This document shows, one piece after another, positions 7,342 through 14,053 of a stretch of DNA of 14,791 nt. How positions within the stretch are numbered: the first letter of the stretch is position 1; each line of letters opens with the position of its first letter. A program made the position numbers and the translations under genes. Source of the stretch: an uncultured bacterium (GTDB lineage Bacteria > Bacillota > Clostridia > Oscillospirales > Ruminococcaceae). The stretch covers positions 1-14,791 of the forward strand of contig CAJMQZ010000048.1 of the NCBI GenBank assembly GCA_905215595.1, read 5' to 3'. Under the pieces are notes generated by a model. It saw only the letters and a program-made list of their open reading frames with translations, was not told where the DNA came from and made no database searches.

Positions 7342-7370
7342 TAGACATTTCAGATCCTCTGCGGTATCAT
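7342..7370 (+). promoter_or_regulatory. Promoter of the licT-type gene
   Basis: TAGACA (7342-7347), a 17-base spacer and TATCAT (7365-7370), each 5 of 6 to consensus. The predicted transcription start at about 7377 puts the RAT-like site at the very 5' end of the mRNA. Between this and the repeat element (7228-7341) I see only two small hairpins (7229-7241 and 7246-7259) and a C8T6 run. Confidence 0.7.
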
Positions 7371-7379
7371 AAATGTACA

Positions 7380-7408
7380 GGATTGTTACTCTCTGGAGGC
7401 ATTACTTG
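7380..7408 (+). promoter_or_regulatory. RAT-like antiterminator site for the LicT-type protein
   Basis: GGATTGTTACT (7380-7390) matches the 5' half of the ribonucleic antiterminator consensus of the LicT/SacY/BglG family exactly, and AGGCA (7397-7401) matches part of the 3' half. A small apical stem CTC/GAG forms between them. The last bases (TTACTT instead of AAACC) pair poorly, so the lower stem is weak. Confidence 0.6.
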
Positions 7409-7477
7409 TACGCTTGCTTGCTGGTTTGACTTGCTTGTGATCGTACTATCGTTATTTGCCGCAGGGAGTTGTTTTTT
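7388..7477 (+). terminator. Leader terminator overlapping the RAT-like site
   Basis: ACTCTCTG (7388-7395) pairs with CAGGGAGT (7462-7469), with further pairs GGCA/TGCC and GTACG/CGTAC (7408-7412 with 7442-7446) inside, then TG and seven T (7471-7477). The 5' arm uses bases of the RAT-like site, so the two folds exclude each other. The loop is longer than usual, so the exact fold is uncertain. Confidence 0.5.
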
Positions 7478-7495
7478 TGTAGGGCAGGATCAGAC

Positions 7496-8335
7496 ATGGA
7501 AGTTTACAAGAAGATCAACAATAACGTTGCACTTGCCCGCGATGCAAAGGGCCGGGAGCTCGTTGTCTTTGGCAAGGGCATCGGCTTTGCCTCCATGCCC
7601 TATGAACTGACCGATCTTTCCCGCATCCAGCGCACCTTTTACGATGTGAACGAGAAGTATTTTGCACTTCTCCGCGATGTGCCGGAAGCCGTGTTTCTGG
7701 CAGCGGACGATATCGCCGATACAGCCCGGGAAGAACTGGATTGCACCCTGAATGCAAACCTGACCTATGCCCTGGCCGACCATCTCAACTTTGCCATCCA
7801 GCGCAGCCGCGAAGGACTTAACGTCCAGGTACCGCTTGCCTATGATATCCAGCATCTCTACCCGCAGGAGTACGCCATCGCAAAACAGGGGGTGCACGCG
7901 CTGTGCCGCAGTCTGGCGGTGGATCTGCCGGACACCGAGATCGTGAGCATTGCCATGCACATCATCACGGCGGAAAACGAGGTGGGAGATATGCATTCTA
8001 CCATCCTGACCGCCAAGGTCATTTCGGAGCTGTCTGCCATCGTGGAGCATGGCATGGAGATCCAGCTCAATAAGGAAAGCTTCAGCTACTCCCGGTTCTG
8101 TATGCATCTGCGGTATCTGGTACAGCGCATGATGCACGGCAGTCCGCTCAATGCCGGTAACGCCATGGACAGCATATTCGTTACCATGCGCAACGAGTAC
8201 CCGCAGGTCTATGCCTGCGTACAGCAGATCGACACCTTTCTGCACGGCACCTACGGGTGGCAGTGCAGCAAAGAAGAACAGCTGTACCTCATCATGCATA
8301 TCCACCGCGTCTGCGTTGAGCGCGCGGAGGATTGA
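7496..8335 (+). CDS. licT: LicT/BglG-family transcription antiterminator
   Basis: A 279-residue RNA-binding antiterminator, the usual family length. The N-terminal co-antiterminator domain (1-58; NNNVALAR and LVVFGKGIGF) binds RAT hairpins in nascent mRNA. PRD1 (about 65-170) carries His96 (LADHLNF) and His155 (IAMHI). PRD2 (about 175-279) carries His204 (RFCMHL) and His268 (LIMHIHR). In this family the cognate permease phosphorylates PRD1 and inactivates the protein when sugar is absent, while HPr phosphorylates PRD2 and activates it. The ATG at 7496 starts exactly at the conserved domain, with a modest AGGA 6 bases upstream; an upstream ATG at 7469 adds nine unconserved residues inside the terminator. 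It probably controls its own gene (7380-7477) and the EIIBC gene downstream (8360-8470). Confidence 0.92.
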   Translation: MEVYKKINNNVALARDAKGRELVVFGKGIGFASMPYELTDLSRIQRTFYDVNEKYFALLRDVPEAVFLAADDIADTAREELDCTLNANLTYALADHLNFAIQRSREGLNVQVPLAYDIQHLYPQEYAIAKQGVHALCRSLAVDLPDTEIVSIAMHIITAENEVGDMHSTILTAKVISELSAIVEHGMEIQLNKESFSYSRFCMHLRYLVQRMMHGSPLNAGNAMDSIFVTMRNEYPQVYACVQQIDTFLHGTYGWQCSKEEQLYLIMHIHRVCVERAED

Positions 8336-8359
8336 GCTTTTTTCAAAATCAAATCATAC

Positions 8360-8396
8360 GGATCGTTACCTGTACTCTGTTTGCAGGGCGTCACCC
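8360..8396 (+). promoter_or_regulatory. RAT-like site in the EIIBC leader
   Basis: GGATCGTTACC begins at 8360, one or two changes from the RAT consensus. CCTG (8369-8372) pairs with CAGG (8384-8387) as the apical stem, CG pairs with CG, and GG pairs with CC at the base, leaving two uneven internal loops, the shape LicT-type proteins recognise. Its 3' end (TCACCC, 8391-8396) is also the 5' arm of the following terminator. Confidence 0.65.
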
Positions 8397-8470
8397 ATTT
8401 CATGCACCACCAAGGCAGCGCCCTGCGTTGCGGCCTTTTGTGGTCTGAGATCGGGTGATTTTTCTTTTTT
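8391..8470 (+). terminator. Long leader terminator upstream of EIIBC
   Basis: One long hairpin in register: TCACCC (8391-8396) with GGGTGA (8453-8458), TTTCA with TGAGA, ACCAC with GTGGT, and AAGGC with GCCTT, then TTTTT C TTTTTT. It ends about 67 bases before the EIIBC start. A further hairpin CACCGCC/GGCGGTG (8479-8503) stands between it and the ribosome site. Confidence 0.85.
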
Positions 8471-8537
8471 GGTATGTCCACCGCCCGGCGCGCGAAGGCG
8501 GTGTGAGATATAAAACATTCGACAGGAGTGAGATGCT

Positions 8538-10205
8538 TTGGCAGAATTGAAACAGGATCCCTCTCAGGCGCTGCTTTCCCTTCTGTATCCGCTGTTGGGC
8601 GGCGAGGCGAACGTGGCCTCGCTCACCCGCAGAGGAAACCGCATCTCCGCCCAACTCAAGGACGAAAGCCTTGCGGACCCCGCAGCGCTGGCAGCTTTGC
8701 CATCCACCGCGGCCGTCAGCGTAAAAAACGGGCGGCTTCGCCTCGAGCTGACCGAACAAGCCTATGAAAAAAGCAAGAAGGAGAATCTACTTATGGCTAG
8801 TAAATATGATGGCCTTGCGCGCATTATCATCCAGAATGTTGGCGGCAAGAGCAATATCGTGTCCCTTACCCACTGCATGACCCGCCTGCGCTTCAAACTG
8901 CAGGACGAGAGCAAGGCAAACACCGATGTGCTGAAAGAGACCGACGGCATCGTGACCGTGATCCAGTCCGGCGGACAGTATATGGTGGTCATCGGTCAGC
9001 AGGTTGCCGATGTGTACGACGCTGTGTGCACCGTGGGTCACATTACCCCGGGCGGCGCAGTGGACGATAACGGCAACGCCACCGGCAGCGCCGAAGCCCC
9101 CAAGGAAAAGCAGGGCCTGTTCAATGCCTTCGTCAGCATCGTTACGACAGTGTTTGCCCCCTGTTTGGGCGTGCTGGCTACCACCGGTATCGTAAAGGGC
9201 TTTATCTCCCTGTTCGTTGCCATCGGCGTACTCAGCAGCACCAGCGCCACCTACAATATCCTGTACTCTCTGGGCGACAGCTTCTTCTACTTTATGCCCA
9301 TACTGCTGGCCTACACCGCCTCCAAAAAGTTTGGCCTGCCGGAGCTGGAGGGTATGACCATTGGTGCAGCGCTGCTGTACCCGTACCTGTCCACCACTTC
9401 CGGCATGGATATCTCCAACCTGTTCGGGATCCCGGTCGTTATGCCTGCTTCCGGAAACTACACCTCCAGCGTTCTCCCCATCATCTGCGCCATCGCATTT
9501 GCAGCATGGTTCGAGAAGAAGTATAAAAAGTTCATCCCGGATTCCTGCAAGCTGTTTTTTGTGCCGCTCATCACCTGCGGCGTCACCTTTATCCTCACGC
9601 TGTGGATCATCGGACCCATCACCTCTCTGCTGGGCGATGGTCTGGGCATTGCACTCAATGCGATCGCAAACTTTAACGGCATTCTGCTGGGCGCTGTTGT
9701 GGGCGGCCTGTGGCAGATCCTGGTCATGTTCGGTCTGCACTGGGCTACCATTCCTCTGATGCTGAACGATCTGGCCACCAAGGGCTACTCCAACGCACTG
9801 ACCGGTATGTTCGGCTGCACCTTTGCACAGTGCGGTGCCGTGCTGGCAATTTACCTCAAGACCAAGAACCGCAAGACCAAGAGCCTGTGCATCCCCGCAC
9901 TGATCTCCGGTATCGCAGGTGTTACCGAGCCGGCAATCTACGGCCTGACCCTGCCCAAGAAGAAGCCCTTTATCATCACCTGCATCGTGGGTGCCATTAC
10001 CGGCGCTGCCCTGATGGCATTTAATGTTACCGGCTACACCGGCGCAGGTACCGGCATCTTTGGCTACACCGCTTACATCAACACCGTTACCAACGATATT
10101 TCCGGCATGATCGCATCCATCGTCATTTCCCTGATCGCCGTTGTGCTGGCCTTCGTGATGGTCTATGTGACCTACTCTGACGAGCCTGCCAAGGCAAAGA
10201 AGTAA
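8538..10205 (+). CDS. bglP: PTS glucose/beta-glucoside-family EIIBC with an extra N-terminal pseudo-EIIB domain
   Basis: A 555-residue membrane permease that phosphorylates a sugar during uptake. Residues 87-165 are a normal EIIB domain with phosphorylated Cys113 in THCMTRLRF. Residues 193-545 are the EIIC membrane domain, with the family motif GVTEP at 461-465. There is no C-terminal EIIA domain, so phosphate must come from an EIIA encoded elsewhere. Residues 10-75 align without gaps to the EIIB domain at an offset of 81 (shared GG, N, SLT, R, DES), but Arg32 stands in place of Cys113, so this copy cannot carry phosphate. The TTG start has AGGAG 9 bases upstream. An ATG at 8793 (residue 86) also has AAGGAG 9 bases upstream and would give a standard 470-residue protein. 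Probable substrate: a beta-glucoside, from the LicT and GH1 neighbours; trehalose- or sucrose-type EIIBC is the alternative. The symbol is by analogy. Confidence 0.85.
   Translation: MAELKQDPSQALLSLLYPLLGGEANVASLTRRGNRISAQLKDESLADPAALAALPSTAAVSVKNGRLRLELTEQAYEKSKKENLLMASKYDGLARIIIQNVGGKSNIVSLTHCMTRLRFKLQDESKANTDVLKETDGIVTVIQSGGQYMVVIGQQVADVYDAVCTVGHITPGGAVDDNGNATGSAEAPKEKQGLFNAFVSIVTTVFAPCLGVLATTGIVKGFISLFVAIGVLSSTSATYNILYSLGDSFFYFMPILLAYTASKKFGLPELEGMTIGAALLYPYLSTTSGMDISNLFGIPVVMPASGNYTSSVLPIICAIAFAAWFEKKYKKFIPDSCKLFFVPLITCGVTFILTLWIIGPITSLLGDGLGIALNAIANFNGILLGAVVGGLWQILVMFGLHWATIPLMLNDLATKGYSNALTGMFGCTFAQCGAVLAIYLKTKNRKTKSLCIPALISGIAGVTEPAIYGLTLPKKKPFIITCIVGAITGAALMAFNVTGYTGAGTGIFGYTAYINTVTNDISGMIASIVISLIAVVLAFVMVYVTYSDEPAKAKK
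8778..8795 (+). promoter_or_regulatory. Internal ribosome site and ATG in the EIIBC gene
   Basis: AAGGAG (8778-8783), then 9 bases, then the in-frame ATG at 8793, exactly at the start of the catalytic EIIB domain. It could yield a short form without the pseudo-EIIB domain. Confidence 0.55.
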
Positions 10206-10250
10206 CCGGCACCCCAAAACCAAAGGAATGTTCAGGCACCTGTAAAACAG

Positions 10251-10301
10251 ACCGGCAGATCAAGGCTGGTCAGAGAAGGTAAGAATTTACAACAGAAGGT
10301 A
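10251..10301 (+). repeat. Direct repeat flanking the esterase gene, left copy
   Basis: About 42 of 50 bases match 12084-12133. The shared core includes AGGCTG, TCAGAGAAGG and ATTTACAACAGAAG. It lies between the EIIBC stop and the esterase ribosome site. Confidence 0.7.
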
Positions 10302-10322
10302 AATGCAGAAAGGTGAAATAGT

Positions 10323-12059
10323 ATGAGCGCTCGTAATGTTTATATCAGCCGTCGCAATTTCATGAAAGCAGGAGCCGTCGCAGCAGCAATGGCATCCCTC
10401 AGCGTTCCCGCAATGGCAGCCCCTGCAGGAGAGGAAAACTGCCTGTGGTCAAACATCACCCCTCGCCGCTCCACCCAGTACGGACCGGTCGTGGGTCTGG
10501 ATCAGGGCGAGAGCCTTGTGTGGTACGGCATTCCCTATGGTGCAGCCCCGGTGGGAGAGCTGCGCTGGCAGGCACCGCAGGATCCTGCCGTGTGGACGGA
10601 AGCCAAAGATTGCACTGCTCCCAGTGAGGTCGCTTATCAGTACGGTTCCGGTGCCATCGGCACCGAGGACTGCCTGAAGCTGGATGTTTATACCACCCCC
10701 AACGCTCATAAGCTGCCGGTGCTGGTGTTTATCCACGGCGGCAACAACCAGACCGGCAACACCAAGGAAATCCTTGGCAGCGAGCTAGTGGTCCGAGATA
10801 ACTGCGTCTTTGTCACGCTGGATTACCGGCTGGGTCTGTTCGGCTTCAACTGCCTGCCTGCCCTCTGCCGGGGCAGCGATGACACCGGCAACTTCACCCT
10901 GCTGGACATCGCAAAGGCGCTGGACTGGGTCAAGGATAACATTGCACAGTTTGGCGGCGATGCGGACAACATCACCATCTCCGGTTTCTCGGCCGGCGGT
11001 CGTGACGTAATGGCAATGCTGACCAGCCCTCTGTTTGCCGGACGCTTCCAGAAGGCAATCGCCTTCTCCGGCGGCATGACCATTGCCGATGAGACAGCAA
11101 GCGTGAGCCAGATTGCATGGGCAATTGCGCCGCTTGCGGTAGAGGACGGTCTGTTTGCAGATACGGCAGCTGCCAAGGCGTGGCTCATGACCGATGGCGA
11201 GGATGTTCGGGATTGGCTGTATAGTCTAGACTCCGCCCGTCTGTGCCCGCTGATGAGCAATGCAGGTATCCGCATGAGCGTCTTCCCTCACCTGTACGGT
11301 GATGGGGTGGTGCTGCCCAAAGAGGGCTTTGCTACTACCCAGTACAACAATGTGCCCCTGCTGATGCTGACCGGCAGCACCGAGTTTAGCATGTTTGCAG
11401 CGTGGGATGCATACTTTGGCAGCGCCGAAATGAAAGCATACTCGGCAGCAGAGACTAATGCTGCAAAGGACTTTGCGGTCAAGTACGGCTCCGATATGTA
11501 CCGCATCTTCAATGCAGAATGCAGCGCCGAGACCATGTACGACCATTATGGTGCGGATATCTACCTGTGCCAAATCGACTACGGCGACCCCGATGCACTG
11601 AGCCAGATCCCCGTTCTGGGCGCATTCCACGGCATCTTTGTACCCATGCTGTCCACGGTGAACAACTATGCGGCAATGGTGGATTTCAGCGGCGAAGGCT
11701 ATCAGGAAATGGCAGTGCTGTTCAACCGTTATCTCAAGAACTTCCTCACCAACGGCGACCCCAACGGCAACCTGTTTACCGGTATCCGGGGTCTGTTCTC
11801 CGGCGACAGCGCCCTGCCTAAGTGGCAGAACTGGACCCCGGACAACAAGGTCAGCATGGTGATGGATGCTTCTGCAACGGATGCACAGATCGGCTGCAAG
11901 GATGTCTCCACCACCTATGATGAGATCATGGACCGCATGGATGCAGACACCACGGTTTCGGCAGAGCTGAAGCAGAAGATGATCCGCAATGTCATGAACG
12001 GTCGCTGGTTCAGCGCTGCGCTGGATGCACGTTACGGCAACCCCACTCTCTGGAAGTAA
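10323..12059 (+). CDS. Type-B carboxylesterase with a twin-arginine-type signal peptide
   Basis: A 578-residue alpha/beta-hydrolase of the carboxylesterase family (PF00135 type), expected to hydrolyse carboxylic esters. Residues 1-32 look like a Tat signal: SRRNFMK with Arg10-Arg11, a hydrophobic Ala-rich stretch, and a probable cut after AMA at 30-32, so the enzyme is probably exported. The oxyanion-hole HGG is at 138-140, nucleophile Ser223 in GFSAGG, the acid probably Glu354 (GSTEF), and His436 in GAFHG. The usual elbow is GESAGG, and Phe222 here replaces the Glu. Start: AAAGGTG 7 bases before the ATG. It sits inside a beta-glucoside PTS/GH1 cluster and is flanked by direct repeats. Removing acyl groups from plant glycosides before uptake is an attractive but unproven role. 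Confidence 0.85.
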   Translation: MSARNVYISRRNFMKAGAVAAAMASLSVPAMAAPAGEENCLWSNITPRRSTQYGPVVGLDQGESLVWYGIPYGAAPVGELRWQAPQDPAVWTEAKDCTAPSEVAYQYGSGAIGTEDCLKLDVYTTPNAHKLPVLVFIHGGNNQTGNTKEILGSELVVRDNCVFVTLDYRLGLFGFNCLPALCRGSDDTGNFTLLDIAKALDWVKDNIAQFGGDADNITISGFSAGGRDVMAMLTSPLFAGRFQKAIAFSGGMTIADETASVSQIAWAIAPLAVEDGLFADTAAAKAWLMTDGEDVRDWLYSLDSARLCPLMSNAGIRMSVFPHLYGDGVVLPKEGFATTQYNNVPLLMLTGSTEFSMFAAWDAYFGSAEMKAYSAAETNAAKDFAVKYGSDMYRIFNAECSAETMYDHYGADIYLCQIDYGDPDALSQIPVLGAFHGIFVPMLSTVNNYAAMVDFSGEGYQEMAVLFNRYLKNFLTNGDPNGNLFTGIRGLFSGDSALPKWQNWTPDNKVSMVMDASATDAQIGCKDVSTTYDEIMDRMDADTTVSAELKQKMIRNVMNGRWFSAALDARYGNPTLWK

Positions 12060-12066
12060 GAGAGTG
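12044..12066 (+). other. Hairpin overlapping the esterase stop codon
   Basis: CACTCTCT pairs with AGAGAGTG around a 7-base loop containing the stop region. No T run follows, so it is more likely an mRNA 3' end structure or pause than a terminator. Confidence 0.35.
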
Positions 12067-12083
12067 CCCTAAAACTTCAAAGA

Positions 12084-12134
12084 ACCGACAAATCGAGGCT
12101 GATCAGAGAAGGCTAGGATTTACAACAGAAGATA
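12084..12134 (+). repeat. Direct repeat flanking the esterase gene, right copy
   Basis: Second copy of the sequence at 10251-10301, about 84 percent identical. It runs straight into the EIIBC relic that starts at 12134. Confidence 0.7.
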
Positions 12135-12270
12135 TCCTGAAGGGTTTCCTCTCGCTGTTCGCAGCGATTGGCGTACTGGACGACGCAGGTTCCACCTGCT
12201 CACGGTCGTTGCTGCATTCGTTATCACCTATATCGTGTGCAGCGATGAGCCTGCCAAGGCAAAGAAGTAA
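12134..12270 (+). pseudogene. Relic of a second PTS EIIBC gene (large internal deletion)
   Basis: Two fragments of an EIIBC related to the gene at 8538-10205 remain. 12134-12196 reads ILKGFLSLFAAIGVL and onward, matching residues 218-238 of the intact protein at about 13 of 21 positions. 12199-12270 reads VVAAFVITY and ends SDEPAKAKK-stop, matching residues 535-555. The last 27 bases, running into the following CCG, are identical to the end of the intact gene. The fragments are in different frames, and about 300 codons between them are missing, as is everything before residue 218. It is a dead remnant, suggesting that the GH1 gene downstream once had its own permease or that EIIBC was duplicated. 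Confidence 0.88.
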
Positions 12271-12309
12271 CCGCAGTTTTAGCAGGGGTTTCATAGATAT
12301 CCGTATTCA

Positions 12310-12371
12310 GGGGCAGGCTCCGGCCACAGGCCGTGCAGGGCCGCAGCCGCAAAGGGCCTGCCCCGCTTTTT
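12310..12371 (+). terminator. Terminator just upstream of the second GH1 gene
   Basis: GGGGCAGGC (12310-12318) pairs with GCCTGCCCC (12356-12364), with an inner CGGCC/GGCCG hairpin, then GC and five T. It probably ended the lost EIIBC transcript or works as an attenuator for GH1, which begins 30 bases later. Bases 12271-12309 show no recognisable RAT. Confidence 0.8.
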
Positions 12372-12400
12372 ATATCAGCTGAACAAAGGAGAAAAACACT

Positions 12401-13837
12401 ATGAGCGTTTTCCGCGATGATTTCCTGTGGGGCGGCGCCTGTGCTGCCAACCAGTTTGAGGGCGCATGGGATGTGGACGGCAAGGGCGCCAGCGTGCCCG
12501 ATATGTGCACCAACGGTTCCCACACCGTGCCCAAGTGGGTGACCACCACCATCCACCCGGACCGTCTGTACCCCAGCCATGAGGCGATCGATTTCTACCA
12601 CCACTACGAGGAGGATATCGCCCTGTTTGCCGAGATGGGCTTCAAGACCTTCCGCACCTCCATCAACTGGACCCGCATCTTCCCCAACGGCTGGGAAACG
12701 GAACCCAATGAGAAGGGTCTGGAGTTCTACGACCGTGTGTTCGACTGCTGCAAGAAGCACGGCATCGAGCCGCTGGTCACCATCAGCCACTACGAGCTGC
12801 CCTACGCTCTGGTGGAAAAGTACAACGGCTGGGCTTCCCGCGAGCTGATCGGTTTCTACATGAACTACTGCAAGACCATCTTTGAGCGCTACAAGGATAA
12901 GGTCAAATACTGGCTGACCTTCAACGAGATCAACGCAGGCATGATGGCCTTTGGTCAGGTGCTTTCCACCGGTACCGTGCAGGGCTACGAAGGCCCCGCC
13001 ATGGGCGCACCGGATGACCCCCAGACCCGCCTGCAGGCTTTGCATCACCAGTTTGTGGCCAGCGCACAGGCCATCATCTACGCCCATGCGCACTACCCCC
13101 AGTTCAAGATGGGCTGCATGCTGGCCTACGGCCAGAGCTACGCCATGACCTGTGACCCGGATGACCAGCTGGCCAACCAGCAGGGCATGAACGAGCACAA
13201 TTGGTACTGCGGCGATGTGCATGTGCGCGGCGAGTACCCCTACTTTGCAAAGCGCCTGTGGAAGGAGCTGGGCGTGGAGATCCGGATGGAGCCGGAGGAC
13301 GCCGAGACCTTGAAGAAGGGCGTGGTGGATTTTTACACCTTCAGCTACTACATGACCAGCTGCGTGACCACCCACAAGGATGTGGAGGGCATTGGCGGCA
13401 ACCTGCTGGGCGGCGTGAAGAACCCCTACCTGAAAGCCAGCGACTGGGGCTGGCAGATCGACCCCAAGGGTCTGCGCTATGCACTGAACGAGATCTATGG
13501 CCGTTACCAGATCCCCCTGATGGTGGTGGAGAACGGTCTGGGTGCTTATGACATGAAGGGCGAGGACGGCAAGGTGCACGACAGCTACCGCATCGACTAC
13601 CTGCGCGACCACATTGCACAGATGGCCGAGGCCGTGAAGGACGGCGTGGACCTGATGGGCTACACCCCCTGGGGCTGCATCGACCTCGTTTCCGCCTCGA
13701 CCGGCGAGATGGCAAAGCGTTACGGCTTCATCTACGTCAACAAGTTCGACGACGGCACCGGCGATTTGAGCCGCGAGCGCAAGGACAGCTTCTACTGGTA
13801 TAAGCGGGTCATTGAGACGAACGGCGCGGAACTGTAA
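12401..13837 (+). CDS. GH1 6-phospho-beta-glucosidase (second copy)
   Basis: A 478-residue cytosolic GH1 enzyme expected to cleave 6-phospho-beta-glucosides. The FLWGGACAANQFEG signature (8-21), His130, acid/base Glu176 in TFNEIN and nucleophile Glu377 in VENG are present. The phosphate-site residues Ser431/Ser433, Lys439 and Tyr441 lie in SASTGEMAKRY. The length is typical of the BglA/BglH type. AAAGGAG lies 9 bases before the ATG. It is clearly different in sequence from the first GH1 (4346-5872), so the two probably prefer different aglycones or linkages. It follows an EIIBC relic and a terminator, with no obvious promoter in the 30 bases between, so expression may need read-through from the licT-EIIBC-esterase transcript. 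Confidence 0.93.
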   Translation: MSVFRDDFLWGGACAANQFEGAWDVDGKGASVPDMCTNGSHTVPKWVTTTIHPDRLYPSHEAIDFYHHYEEDIALFAEMGFKTFRTSINWTRIFPNGWETEPNEKGLEFYDRVFDCCKKHGIEPLVTISHYELPYALVEKYNGWASRELIGFYMNYCKTIFERYKDKVKYWLTFNEINAGMMAFGQVLSTGTVQGYEGPAMGAPDDPQTRLQALHHQFVASAQAIIYAHAHYPQFKMGCMLAYGQSYAMTCDPDDQLANQQGMNEHNWYCGDVHVRGEYPYFAKRLWKELGVEIRMEPEDAETLKKGVVDFYTFSYYMTSCVTTHKDVEGIGGNLLGGVKNPYLKASDWGWQIDPKGLRYALNEIYGRYQIPLMVVENGLGAYDMKGEDGKVHDSYRIDYLRDHIAQMAEAVKDGVDLMGYTPWGCIDLVSASTGEMAKRYGFIYVNKFDDGTGDLSRERKDSFYWYKRVIETNGAEL

Positions 13838-13845
13838 TCAGGAGC

Positions 13846-13873
13846 AAAAAAGGTGCGCTCACCCGGACGCACC
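13846..13873 (-). terminator. Minus-strand terminator for the small DUF6061-like gene
   Basis: Read on the minus strand, GGTGCG, a 10-base loop and CGCACC, then six T. It is convergent with the GH1 gene and lies about 180 bases after the stop of the small minus-strand gene. Confidence 0.75.
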
Positions 13874-13904
13874 CTGAAAACTCCACAGACCATAGCGATA
13901 TGTA

Positions 13905-13940
13905 CAACAGGGCGTTCCCCAGTGGGAACTTCCTGTTTTT
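13905..13940 (+). terminator. Terminator of the second GH1 gene
   Basis: AACAGG and GTTCCC pair with GGGAAC and CCTGTT across a two-base internal loop, followed by a T run. It is 69 bases after the GH1 stop. Confidence 0.8.
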
Positions 13941-14012
13941 CGTTGTTTGCATGATGAGCCTGTTCCGCCTGCCATAGGCAAGCTCGCGTTTGCGCAGCGC
14001 AGCAGAGCAATG

Positions 14013-14032
14013 AAAGCCCCAGTGGGGCTTTT
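14013..14032. other. Hairpin downstream of the small minus-strand gene
   Basis: AAAGCCCC/GGGGCTTT with a 3-base loop, followed at 14037-14048 by a second small inverted repeat GACCG/CGGTC. Both lie between the small gene's stop and its terminator. T runs on either side are short, so this is a weak terminator at best. I see nothing else in 13941-14053. Confidence 0.4.
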
Positions 14033-14053
14033 GAGCGACCGAACGGTCTTGCG

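Noticed and set aside
8340..8346. T run right after the licT stop as a terminator
   Set aside because: No stem ends just before it. The real terminator with a proper stem is at 8391-8470.
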